DNA of 64,000 nt. It comes from Luminiphilus syltensis NOR5-1B (GTDB lineage: Bacteria; Pseudomonadota; Gammaproteobacteria; Pseudomonadales; Halieaceae). The notes under the pieces were generated by a model, which had not been told where the DNA came from, searched no databases, and was given only the letters and a program-made list of their open reading frames with translations. The translations under genes and the position numbers were made by a program. Where the stretch lies: positions 2,979,747 to 3,043,746 of the forward strand of contig NZ_DS999411.1 of the NCBI RefSeq assembly GCF_000158175.1, given 5' to 3'. Shown here in pieces: positions 47,329-56,275 of this stretch (its first letter is position 1; the number at the start of each line of letters is the position of its first letter).

Positions 47329-48750
47329 ATGGCCCCAAAACGTTATCTACTCGGAATTGGCATTGCACTAAGCACGTGCCTCACCGTTGCTGCACCGATT
47401 CGACTCGCCCACAGCGAAAACCGGGATAACAGTCAGCCCCCTGTAGATCTTCCAGCTCCACCGGATGGCACCTATTCAGTGTCACCCTTCACGGTCAACC
47501 CGACTGCCAATGCCAGCTTCATCACGCTATCTGAGGTCGCCCCTCTGGCGTCTGGTTCGCTTGAGGGCCTGAGGTTATGCATCAAAGACAATGTCCATGT
47601 AGCAGGACTACCCAATACAGCAGGTACCCCGGCACTGGCCAACTTCGTTCCGCTGGAGCATGCAACGATCATTGAAAGACTGTTAAACGCCGGCGCAACG
47701 ATTGTTGGCAAGAATAATATGCATGAGCTGGCCTACGGGATTACCAGTGCAAACGTTGCTTATGGGCATGTCGCCAACGCCCGTGATGACACACTTTTAC
47801 CCGGAGGCTCCAGCGGCGGTACCGCAGTCGCCGTTGCCTTAGGGCTCGCCGATGCCGGAATCGGCACGGATACGGGCGGATCGGTGCGGATTCCCGCGGC
47901 ACTCAATGGGCTAGTTGGCTTCAGACCCACAACCGGCCGCTATCCCAACAACGGTATGACACTCATATCGCAAACGCGAGATACGGCAGGCCCGATTACT
48001 CATGATGTTAAAACAGCGGCTCTTCTCGACAGTGTGATGGCGGGTGAGCCCTTATCGGCGCTTGAATCGATCGCACCCAAAGACCTCCGCCTTGGCGTAC
48101 CCGAGTCCTATTTTTATAAAGACCTGCACCCCGAGGTTCGGCAAATCACTGAAGACGCACTCAGCAGACTTGAAAATGCGGGGGTCACACTGGTTCGAGC
48201 TGACATCAATAACCTGTTGGAGCTCAATAATGCGGTGGGCTTTCCCGTGGTTCTCTACGAAACGAGTCAGCTGCTACCGGGTTATCTCAGCACGCATGGT
48301 ATCGATCTGACGGTGTCCGACCTCATTAACCAGATTGCCGATGACGATGTCCGCGGCGTGGTTAGCCAGGCGGTCGAAGGCGCGATTAGCGAGGAGAACT
48401 ACCAACTGGCGTTAAACACACAGCGACCCAAGCTACAGGCAGTCTATCGAGCGTATTTCGAAGCACATGGAGTATCGGCGGTCATCTTCCCAACCACCTC
48501 CCTACCCGCCTTGCCCGCCGCAGGAAATCTTGAGACGGTGCCTACGACGAGCGGACGCCAACCCACGTTCCAGACCTACATCAGGAACACTGATCCTGCG
48601 TCCAACGCCGGCATACCCGGCATTAGCCTCCCCGCCGGCGAAACGCCGTCCGGCGCACCTGTGGGTATAGAACTTGATGGACCCGCCGGTACTGATCGCA
48701 GGCTGCTCGCCATAGCCGCCGTCATTGAGGGCATACTTAAAGCGGATTGA
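47329..48750 (+). CDS. Exported amidase-signature hydrolase
   Basis: A 473-residue amidase with an N-terminal signal peptide (YLLGIGIALSTCLTVAAPI), so it probably acts in the periplasm. The catalytic set is Lys in LCIKDNVHVAG, cis-Ser in GGSSGGTAVAV and Ser in GTDTGGSVRIPA. Related exported amidases are often labelled indoleacetamide hydrolase. ATG 47329 follows AAGGAG. It is divergent from paaZ and shares its control region, so hydrolysis of phenylacetamide or another arylacetamide is a reasonable idea; not proven. Confidence 0.88.
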   Translation: MAPKRYLLGIGIALSTCLTVAAPIRLAHSENRDNSQPPVDLPAPPDGTYSVSPFTVNPTANASFITLSEVAPLASGSLEGLRLCIKDNVHVAGLPNTAGTPALANFVPLEHATIIERLLNAGATIVGKNNMHELAYGITSANVAYGHVANARDDTLLPGGSSGGTAVAVALGLADAGIGTDTGGSVRIPAALNGLVGFRPTTGRYPNNGMTLISQTRDTAGPITHDVKTAALLDSVMAGEPLSALESIAPKDLRLGVPESYFYKDLHPEVRQITEDALSRLENAGVTLVRADINNLLELNNAVGFPVVLYETSQLLPGYLSTHGIDLTVSDLINQIADDDVRGVVSQAVEGAISEENYQLALNTQRPKLQAVYRAYFEAHGVSAVIFPTTSLPALPAAGNLETVPTTSGRQPTFQTYIRNTDPASNAGIPGISLPAGETPSGAPVGIELDGPAGTDRRLLAIAAVIEGILKAD

Positions 48751-48916
48751 GACCCCAGCCCAGTGCGGGGCCAAGGCCGCAAACCGCTTACCCGTGGTTT
48801 GCCGCCATAAAATCACTCTACAGCCTCACCGTGGGCATTGGCGCTCGCAAAACCCGCCGCGCGTGAAGCCGTCACGGTGAAGCTGCCCGCCGGGGCAACA
48901 ATCACCTGGATCCGGA

Positions 48917-51430
48917 TTACCGAGCCGGTATCAGAACCCGCTTCGACATCGCATTTTCCTCGACCTCGGTGCGAGTGAAATACACCGGCTTGTGTTCAAA
49001 CCCGTTGTAGAGTTCGAGCTGGTCATCGTAATGAGGCGCCGGCTGTCCTGAGGGCAGAAGATGCCCCCCCTGACCGGGAGGAATGACATCGAAGCCCCGA
49101 AATCCATCGCCCGTGGCAATAAACACATTATTTTCGCTACCTCGATTCTGATACTGAGGTGCCGCTACCGAGTTTGACTCACTCGCCTGGGGCACACCGC
49201 GAAAATTAGCAGGAAGCCAGCGCATAAGGGGCGCTTTGATCAGCCACCTGGAACTATCATCGCCCCATGAAGCACGCAGGCGATCGATCGCAGCAACAAA
49301 GCTGCGGGCCATCACATCGTCGATCGATTCGCCATTAAAAAAATCGTACGACGGTATTTGCCCGCGGCCCACCACATCCAGATGTCGCACAATTATTTTT
49401 GTACCGGGTGCAGGGCCAATCGAGGGTCCGGCGTGGGTGGTGGGATAATGGGTCGCCGAAAAGAGATGCCAATAACTGGCACCGATATCGTCATAGAACG
49501 TCTGCTGGAGTAATTCGCTGAGCCAGGCTTCCGCAATGGTCGCTGCGGGCGCATAAAGGCCGTCGGCATCAGCCCGCCATTGCCCATCCCAGTTATTCAG
49601 GCGTTGTAGCGCGTCTTGAACTGGCGCTTCAATATCCGCAGAGGTCAAAGCGCGATTCAACGCCGTGAGCAGGAACGGCAAGTTGGTATCAGCGAATGTG
49701 CTTTGCTCATTGATGGCCACCATATTCGCCACCGTTTTATCCTCGAGACCCTCTATGGCATCGATCAAAATGCTGACTCGATCCGCCTTACCCCAGGTCG
49801 CACTCCAAAGATCTGAACTGCGCCAGTCCGCCGAGGGCCGGTTGTTCCAGTTAACGAGATAGCCCTTGTCTGGGTCTATGACCTTGGGATTGTCGGCATA
49901 AGAACGAAGTCCAAGCCAATCCTGCGAGCCATCACCAATGGCGGGCAGTCGAGAATCATGGGTCGGCCTGCGTTGGGGATAGCGGCCGCTGTGTACGTAG
50001 GCCTGTCGTCCGTCAACGTCCATCAGATACATATTGATGTTGGTTACTTTATCGCCGATCCGCTCGACTGCGGGCTCAATGGATCGATCGGTTGCAATCC
50101 ATACCCACGCCATCAAGGAGTCGAGTTCGTTACCCTCCCAGGCCCTGGCCCTGACCCACGCGACCCCTTGATCGGGAGAGTGGTCGAGCACCATACCCTG
50201 GACGCTGCGGCGCGCCTCTACTATCAGGGTATCGCTATTGCGAACCTCGATACGCTCGCTCCACCGGTCAAACTCAACCCACTCATCGCCATACCAGTAC
50301 TGCTCGGGATTGGCAGGGTTTAACGTAAGCATGTACTCGTCGGTCTGGTCACTGAGTCCCGCCGTGCTCCCCCAGGCAATTGAATTGTTATGGGCGAACA
50401 ACATTGCCGGCAACGCCAACAGGGTGTTGCCCACGACATCGAAGTCACCCCCATGCAAACCAAAGCCATAAACATAACCCGGCATGGAGAATCCGAATTG
50501 AGGACCGTTTAATAGCGCACCGGGAGCGTCATCAAGGTCCGATATCGCCCAGTAATTACTGGCAGGAGAAAACTCGGGATGGCTCAAAAAACCCTGAGCC
50601 ATCAGCTGAGCCCTCAACCGACCGGCCATCTCCGGGCGCTTGCTGGTCCCCGAAAAACCTCCGCTTTCATCCAACACCAAACGCTCAGAACCACTGCTAT
50701 CCGCGAGGTCATCGAGATAGGAAGGGCGGAGCAGATCGACAGAGGGAACCGGCTGGTCAGCCACCGTTGTGGGCGAGCTGGCATCAAATAACCATTTGCA
50801 AGTGTTGAATAAATCCCAGGCCAGGTCTTTGCCGTGTTTTCGCTCCATCGCCTGTAAAAAACCGAGATTGTCGCGCTCTGAATTAAAGTCAGCGTAGCGA
50901 AAGGCAATCGCTGCGACGAAGATCGCCGCCACATCATTCGCGGACCACTCGGAAGGCGTGAAATCGTAGTCGATAAAAGGCTTGGGCAGCATCTGCTCGG
51001 GATCCGCGGTCAGTTCACGCACCTTAGCGTTAAATCCGTCTGCATAACCCTGCAGAATAGCCCGGTCCCGTTCGTCGAGTTGAGCGACCTGTGACCGGAT
51101 CGAATCAAGGTGATAGTGCGTTCGCAACATCGTATCGAGCGGCGCATACCGCTCGCCAAGCACAGCAGAAACAGTTCCCCAGGCGGTTCGCCTGAGCATT
51201 TCCATTTGAAACAAGCGATCCTCGGCGACCGAGTAGCCGTAGCCGAAAAAGACACCGTAGTTACTGTCGGCGAAAATGTGTGGCGTGCCAAAGGCATCCC
51301 GATAGACGGTGACGGCCTCACCCGAGTCTACCGACCGATCAGGCGCTGTCTCGACCCTGGCAGGCAACGAAGAGCAGCTGGCCAGAAAAATGGCCAACGT
51401 AAGAAAAAAACACGCTTTTATTTTTGACAT
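48917..51430 (-). CDS. Penicillin-acylase-family lipoprotein (Ntn hydrolase)
   Basis: An 837-residue Ntn-hydrolase precursor with a lipobox (FLASC, Cys19). The alpha chain starts TVYRDAFGTPHIFADSNYG, and the beta chain should begin at Ser291 (PASNYWAISD), the N-terminal nucleophile after self-cleavage. Family members cleave N-acyl bonds: phenylacetyl-penicillin, acyl-homoserine lactones or other amides. It lies between the paaZ operon and a TonB receptor on the same strand. Release of phenylacetate from an amide would feed PaaK directly, but the acyl specificity cannot be read. ATG 51430 is preferred over the in-frame GTG nine bases earlier. Confidence 0.9.
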   Translation of the reverse strand: MSKIKACFFLTLAIFLASCSSLPARVETAPDRSVDSGEAVTVYRDAFGTPHIFADSNYGVFFGYGYSVAEDRLFQMEMLRRTAWGTVSAVLGERYAPLDTMLRTHYHLDSIRSQVAQLDERDRAILQGYADGFNAKVRELTADPEQMLPKPFIDYDFTPSEWSANDVAAIFVAAIAFRYADFNSERDNLGFLQAMERKHGKDLAWDLFNTCKWLFDASSPTTVADQPVPSVDLLRPSYLDDLADSSGSERLVLDESGGFSGTSKRPEMAGRLRAQLMAQGFLSHPEFSPASNYWAISDLDDAPGALLNGPQFGFSMPGYVYGFGLHGGDFDVVGNTLLALPAMLFAHNNSIAWGSTAGLSDQTDEYMLTLNPANPEQYWYGDEWVEFDRWSERIEVRNSDTLIVEARRSVQGMVLDHSPDQGVAWVRARAWEGNELDSLMAWVWIATDRSIEPAVERIGDKVTNINMYLMDVDGRQAYVHSGRYPQRRPTHDSRLPAIGDGSQDWLGLRSYADNPKVIDPDKGYLVNWNNRPSADWRSSDLWSATWGKADRVSILIDAIEGLEDKTVANMVAINEQSTFADTNLPFLLTALNRALTSADIEAPVQDALQRLNNWDGQWRADADGLYAPAATIAEAWLSELLQQTFYDDIGASYWHLFSATHYPTTHAGPSIGPAPGTKIIVRHLDVVGRGQIPSYDFFNGESIDDVMARSFVAAIDRLRASWGDDSSRWLIKAPLMRWLPANFRGVPQASESNSVAAPQYQNRGSENNVFIATGDGFRGFDVIPPGQGGHLLPSGQPAPHYDDQLELYNGFEHKPVYFTRTEVEENAMSKRVLIPAR

Positions 51431-51454
51431 GGTTGACACCCAAAAACGTCGGTG

Positions 51455-51482
51455 AAAAAAAAAGGCCGCGTTAGCGGCCTTT
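51455..51482 (-). terminator. Rho-independent terminator after the TonB receptor
   Basis: On the minus strand: stem AAAGGCCGC / GCGGCCTTT with a 4-base loop, followed by a T run. It lies between the receptor stop and the acylase start, so the acylase needs its own promoter or readthrough. Confidence 0.88.
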
Positions 51483-51495
51483 CGTTTACTGCTGA

Positions 51496-53742
51496 TTACA
51501 TTTCATAGCTAACCGACAATCCATAGGTGCGCGGGTGACCCCAAACACCAATTACACCTGGGCCGATAACATAGGTGTGCGAAATATATTCCTCATCGGT
51601 CAGGTTTTTACCCCAGGCCGCCACTGTCCAATTTTGATCGGCGGACTGCCATGAAAGCCGTGCGTCGATCAAATCAAACTCATCGATAGTCGTGTCCTGG
51701 TTGAGATAGTCGTTGATTTGCTCATCCGTATGCGAGTAGTCGCCACGAACCGTTATCAGCGAACCGCCACTCAATGGAAAATCGTAGCGGGCCGTCAACG
51801 AGTACTTATTCTCAGGGGCCTGCCGCAATTCACTGCCCGAAAGATCCACTTCACCACCCGAGCCCGCGATGATCAGATCGTTGATTTCCGTATCGAGGTA
51901 GGAGTAGTTACCACTTAAACGGAAGTTATCCGTGGGCATCCAGGTGAACTCGGTCTCCAGACCATAGATATCTGCCTCGCCAATGTTGTCGGTGATAAAA
52001 GAACCGAATTCGGGATTGGCCTCGGTTGGACCAAAGCGAACAATCTGTAAGTCCTGATAATCGATGTAAAAGGCTGCGGCATTCAGACGCAGTGACTGAT
52101 CGAAGAAGTCGCCCTTGAATCCCAATTCGTAATTGATGGCATCTTCCGGATCAACCGGCGTTTGCGCCTGCTCAGGAGTCCCCGGAGCACCGCCAAAGCC
52201 ACCGCTCTTGAAGCCGTACGCCACGGTTCCATAAACCATGGTCGTATCGTTCGGCCGGTAGGTTAAGCTCACCTTGGGAGACACATCGCTCCAGCTCTCA
52301 TTCGCATCGACATCAAAGGTTTGGGCGATGATCGCAAGGCTGCCACCAACCCCCTCGCAATACTCGGGGTAATCCACTGCAGCCGGTTGGCCACAGTTGA
52401 CAGAGATAGAACGCGTGTCTTTTTCATCCTCGGTATAACGCAGGCCCACCGTCAAGGTCAGCGCATCCGAGAAATCATACTCACCCTGAAAATACGCGGC
52501 ATAACTGGTTGTTTCATTCACCTGGCGGGAGACTTCATTGCCAATATCACCGGGCCCCGGCAGCAACAGCCGGAACTGCTCGGTGCGATCGGTCTCTTCA
52601 TCGAGGTAATAGAGTCCGGCGACATAATTAAAATTACCATCAAGACTGGAAGTCCAGCGGAGCTCCTGTGTGAAGGTATCGATATCCTGGACAATGTCAT
52701 CGATGATCTCTACCGGAATACCCACACCGATTGAGGCCATTCCCCAGTCGGTTTCGGCGTTGCGAAAGGCAGTAATCGTGGTCAAGGTACCGGCCTCGAA
52801 TTCGATATCACCCTGTAAGCTAAAACCACTCGTCTCGCGGTCTGAACCACCGCCCTCGGCACGGGTACCCACCGGTGCCGTCACTTTTCGGAAGGAGCCG
52901 CCCTGCTCACGCCACAGCTCCACCGTAGGTGCTGTGCCAGAGACCACCGGGACGCGGCCCATATCCTCACGCTCGTCCTCCATGTAATCGGCGGAGAACA
53001 GCCAGTCCATGTTTTCGGTCTCCCAGCGCAGCTGGCCCCGGTAGGACGTTATATCCGCATCCTGCTGATCGATACCCAATACGATATTTTCGACGTAGCC
53101 ATCGTGCTCTCGGTGGTTGTACACCAACTTTCCTGACAGTGAATCGGTAAGCGGCCCCGAGACCAGCCCCTGATAGCGCAGATTCCCCTCATTACCGGCG
53201 GAGACCTCTGCGCGAACATTGGTTTCCTCAGAAGGCTTCAGGGTGGTCACATTGAGCACACCACCAATCGCATTACGTCCAAACAGGGTTCCCTGAGGAC
53301 CGCGCAGCACTTCGATGCGCTCCACATCGAATAGCTCCTGGTTGATGCTCGCAATACTGCCGACGTAGACACCATCGAGGAACATCACGACGGAGTTATC
53401 CATGCCTGCGCCGTCGTCAGCCGAACTGATACCGCGCATGGAAACAATGGCCTGGCCCGGCGCAAATTCGGCATAGGCCATTCCCGGCGCCTTGTAGGCG
53501 ATCTCGGTTGGACCAAAGATCTGTGCCTCGTTGAGCTCGTCACCGGATATGGCGGTGACCGCGAGGGCGACGTCCTGCAGATTCTGCTCGCGGTAGTTCG
53601 AGGTGACAATCACCTCCTCAAGCTGGCCCGCCTGAGCATGGGCAGACCTCACGTCTAACATGGCCGCGGTGCTGCTTCCCAGCAGAACCGATAGCCCGAG
53701 GCGGCACGCGCGATTTAATTTTTTCTGCTCAAAGATCATCAT
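51496..53742 (-). CDS. TonB-dependent outer-membrane receptor in the paa island
   Basis: A 748-residue receptor with a signal peptide ending near AHAQA, plug start QLEEVIVTSNYREQ, plug motif IEVLRGPQGTLFGRNAIGG, and a barrel ending RTYGLSVSYEM. It lies between paaK and the acylase, all on the minus strand. The ligand may be an aromatic amide or related compound too large for porins; this is inferred only from position. Confidence 0.94.
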   Translation of the reverse strand: MMIFEQKKLNRACRLGLSVLLGSSTAAMLDVRSAHAQAGQLEEVIVTSNYREQNLQDVALAVTAISGDELNEAQIFGPTEIAYKAPGMAYAEFAPGQAIVSMRGISSADDGAGMDNSVVMFLDGVYVGSIASINQELFDVERIEVLRGPQGTLFGRNAIGGVLNVTTLKPSEETNVRAEVSAGNEGNLRYQGLVSGPLTDSLSGKLVYNHREHDGYVENIVLGIDQQDADITSYRGQLRWETENMDWLFSADYMEDEREDMGRVPVVSGTAPTVELWREQGGSFRKVTAPVGTRAEGGGSDRETSGFSLQGDIEFEAGTLTTITAFRNAETDWGMASIGVGIPVEIIDDIVQDIDTFTQELRWTSSLDGNFNYVAGLYYLDEETDRTEQFRLLLPGPGDIGNEVSRQVNETTSYAAYFQGEYDFSDALTLTVGLRYTEDEKDTRSISVNCGQPAAVDYPEYCEGVGGSLAIIAQTFDVDANESWSDVSPKVSLTYRPNDTTMVYGTVAYGFKSGGFGGAPGTPEQAQTPVDPEDAINYELGFKGDFFDQSLRLNAAAFYIDYQDLQIVRFGPTEANPEFGSFITDNIGEADIYGLETEFTWMPTDNFRLSGNYSYLDTEINDLIIAGSGGEVDLSGSELRQAPENKYSLTARYDFPLSGGSLITVRGDYSHTDEQINDYLNQDTTIDEFDLIDARLSWQSADQNWTVAAWGKNLTDEEYISHTYVIGPGVIGVWGHPRTYGLSVSYEM

Positions 53743-53802
53743 CAGACTCCATTACGTGTTGTTATCAATAAACCGGTTGTTGGTTTTGCTAGGGGTTACG
53801 TC

Positions 53803-55098
53803 TTACTTGCGGTGATCAACTACCCGCTTGGCTTTGCCATCGGAGCGCGGAACACCGCCATTTCCGTGGACCTTTACTTTCGCACTAATGCCAATATGGG
53901 TCTTGATCAAATGCTGTAATTGCTGCCCCGTCTGCGCGCCTTCGTCAGCGTGCACACCCTCTCCGGGTTCGACATGGACAACCACGTTATCGAGATTGCC
54001 CGAGCGACTGACCTCAATCTGATAGTGTGGCGCGAGGTGCTTGAGCGAAAGCAGCTGCTCTTCAATCTGGGAAGGAAAGACGTTAACCCCGCGGATAATC
54101 AACATGTCGTCGCTACGACCGGTAATTTTGGCCATACGACGCATCTTGCATCCGGTTCCGGGTAGCAGTTTGGTTAAGTCCCGGGTTCGGTAGCGAATAA
54201 CCGGGAAGGCGCGCTTGGTCAGACTGGTGAATACCAGCTCACCTTCTTCACCGTCGGGAAGCACCTCTCCGGTATCAGGATCAATGATTTCAGGGAGAAA
54301 GTGGTCTTCCCAAATCGTTGGTCCGTCCTTGGTGTCTACGAATTCCTGGGCAACGCCCGGCCCCATAACCTCGGAAAGACCATAAATATCGGTGGCATCG
54401 ATGTGACAACGAGCCTCGATGGCTTTTCGCATCGCATCGGTCCAGGGTTCGGCACCGAAGATGCCGATACGCAACTTGAGTTCTGCGGGATCCACACCCT
54501 GACGCTCCATCTCATCCGCGATATTGAGCATATAAGACGGTGTGACCATGATGATGTCCGGCTCAAAATCCTGCAGCAATTGCACCTGCTTTTCAGTTTG
54601 ACCACCCGACATGGGAATAACCGTGCACCCGAGACGTTCGGCACCGTAGTGTGCACCCAGACCGCCGGTGAACAAGCCGTAGCCATAGGCCACGTGCACG
54701 CGGTCACCGGCTCGTCCACCAGCCGCCTCGATCGATCGCGCGGTGCAGTTCGCCCAGTGACTGATATCTTCGGCGGTATAGCCCACCACCGTTGGCTTGC
54801 CTGTGGTGCCGCTGGAGGCATGGATTCGGGATATTTGATCACGCGGGACAGCAAACATGCCGAAAGGATAGTGCTCGCGAAGGGTCTGCTTGGTCGTGAA
54901 AGGGAATTTGGCAATATCAGACAGCGACACCAGATCATCCGGATGAACACCCGCCTGCGAGAACAGGTCCCGATAAACGGGGGAGTTCTGGTAGACATGC
55001 TGAACGGTTTCCTTTAACCGCGACAGCTGTACACTCTCCACCTCGTCACGCGACATGGCACGAACGGTGGCCAAATTGGGCCCGTAAAGATCACTCAC
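53803..55098 (-). CDS. paaK: PaaK, phenylacetate-CoA ligase
   Basis: A 431-residue AMP-forming ligase: HASSGTTGKPTVVGYT (ATP-binding P-loop), IYGLSEVMGPGVAQE and RYRTRDLTKLLPG. It activates phenylacetate to phenylacetyl-CoA, the first step of the pathway. The start is GTG at 55096-55098 with AAGAGG upstream. It is divergent from paaX. Confidence 0.96.
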   Translation of the reverse strand: MSDLYGPNLATVRAMSRDEVESVQLSRLKETVQHVYQNSPVYRDLFSQAGVHPDDLVSLSDIAKFPFTTKQTLREHYPFGMFAVPRDQISRIHASSGTTGKPTVVGYTAEDISHWANCTARSIEAAGGRAGDRVHVAYGYGLFTGGLGAHYGAERLGCTVIPMSGGQTEKQVQLLQDFEPDIIMVTPSYMLNIADEMERQGVDPAELKLRIGIFGAEPWTDAMRKAIEARCHIDATDIYGLSEVMGPGVAQEFVDTKDGPTIWEDHFLPEIIDPDTGEVLPDGEEGELVFTSLTKRAFPVIRYRTRDLTKLLPGTGCKMRRMAKITGRSDDMLIIRGVNVFPSQIEEQLLSLKHLAPHYQIEVSRSGNLDNVVVHVEPGEGVHADEGAQTGQQLQHLIKTHIGISAKVKVHGNGGVPRSDGKAKRVVDHRK

Positions 55099-55155
55099 TG
55101 CATAGCCTCTTTATTGTTGTCGTTGAGTCGACAGGCGCGTAAAGTAAAACAGAAT

Positions 55156-55181
55156 ATACAAAAAAATCAATATTTTTGTAT
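55156..55181. promoter_or_regulatory. Candidate PaaX operator between paaK and paaX
   Basis: A perfect 26-bp inverted repeat ATACAAAAA-N8-TTTTTGTAT in the 124-bp gap of the divergent paaK and paaX genes. PaaX is known to bind palindromes near paa promoters and be released by phenylacetyl-CoA. The same half-site occurs before paaZ. Confidence 0.5.
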
Positions 55182-55222
55182 CAATTATAAAGTCGACGTA
55201 GGAACTTGAAAGTCAGATACCA

Positions 55223-56275
55223 ATGAAAAAAGAAATTCAGCGCATCGTCGACGACTTCCAGTCGCGCACGCCCATCAGAGCGAAGTCCCTGATCATTACG
55301 CTATTCGGTGATGTAGTCTCTCAGCATGGCAAAGTGATCTGGCTGGGAAGTATCGCAGCAGCGCTGGAAGATCTCGGCATCAACGATCGACTGGTCAGGA
55401 CCTCGGTGTTTCGCCTGGTCAAGGAGGATTGGCTCGGTGTCGATAAGCTGGGTCGCAAAAGCTTTTATCGATTCACCGATTACGGCGCGCTGGAATACCA
55501 GCGTGCTGCGCGGCGCATCTACTCGTCGGATAACGGTAACTGGCGGGGTGGCTGGCAACTGGTATTACCGACTCAGCTACCCGAGCGCAAACGGGATGAC
55601 TTTCGCCGCAGTCTGCAATGGTTGGGTTTTCGTGCACTCACCAATGGCACCTTTGCGCGCCCCAGTATTGATGACAGCGCATTAAAAGATCTCCTCGACG
55701 AATTCGATCTGGAGGACTCTGTCATTGTCATGGAGGCAAAGACATCGCCTCTGACCCAAAAGAAGCATCTACGGCAACACGTCAGCGAACAGTGGGATCT
55801 CGATACCGTGGGTGATAGCTACAGTCAGCTCATAAAGCTATTCAGGCCGTTACGCCGGTCGCTGGATAAGGGCATGAAACCTGCACCACAGGAAGCCTTC
55901 ATCGCCCGCCTGCTTATGATTCACGACTACCGTCGTACCTTGTTACGGGATACGCCGCTACCCGATGACTTGCTGTCGAGCGGCTGGGCGGGTAACCAGT
56001 GCCGGGAACTGGTCGCGGGACTCTACCACGATCTTGCCACGCCCTCTCAGCTACATCACAGAAACCCTGCTGTCACAAAATGGGTTTCTTGGCGCACCGA
56101 TTGGCTCATTCCACGAGCGCTTCAGCACACATTCCGAAGGTTAATAACCGCTGACCCAATCGGGAATGACCACCTGATTCTTATCTTTATAAGCGTCATA
56201 GGCGAGTTTCAGGCTGGCGAAAACCTCAGGGTATTGACCCGAAACATCGACGGACTCTGCCAGATCACGGCGTAA
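55223..56275 (+). CDS. paaX: PaaX, phenylacetyl-CoA-responsive repressor
   Basis: A 350-residue regulator with the PaaX N-terminus: FQSRTPIRAKSLIITLFGDVV (read as TPIRAKSLIITLFGD), a winged helix (ALEDLGINDRLVRTSVFRLVKEDWL) and the PaaX core WLGFRALTNGTFARP. It represses paa genes until phenylacetyl-CoA accumulates. Relative to the E. coli protein (316 residues) it carries about 50 extra C-terminal residues after WRTDWLIPRALQ, coded antisense to the end of the sulfatase gene (135-bp overlap). Loss of an older stop codon could explain this. Confidence 0.92.
   Translation: MKKEIQRIVDDFQSRTPIRAKSLIITLFGDVVSQHGKVIWLGSIAAALEDLGINDRLVRTSVFRLVKEDWLGVDKLGRKSFYRFTDYGALEYQRAARRIYSSDNGNWRGGWQLVLPTQLPERKRDDFRRSLQWLGFRALTNGTFARPSIDDSALKDLLDEFDLEDSVIVMEAKTSPLTQKKHLRQHVSEQWDLDTVGDSYSQLIKLFRPLRRSLDKGMKPAPQEAFIARLLMIHDYRRTLLRDTPLPDDLLSSGWAGNQCRELVAGLYHDLATPSQLHHRNPAVTKWVSWRTDWLIPRALQHTFRRLITADPIGNDHLILIFISVIGEFQAGENLRVLTRNIDGLCQITA

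Noticed and set aside
48751..48916. A frame-shifted extension of the acylase reading on past its stop
   Set aside because: A short alternative frame exists after 48917, but the acylase already ends where the family normally does and the extra reading has no family pattern.
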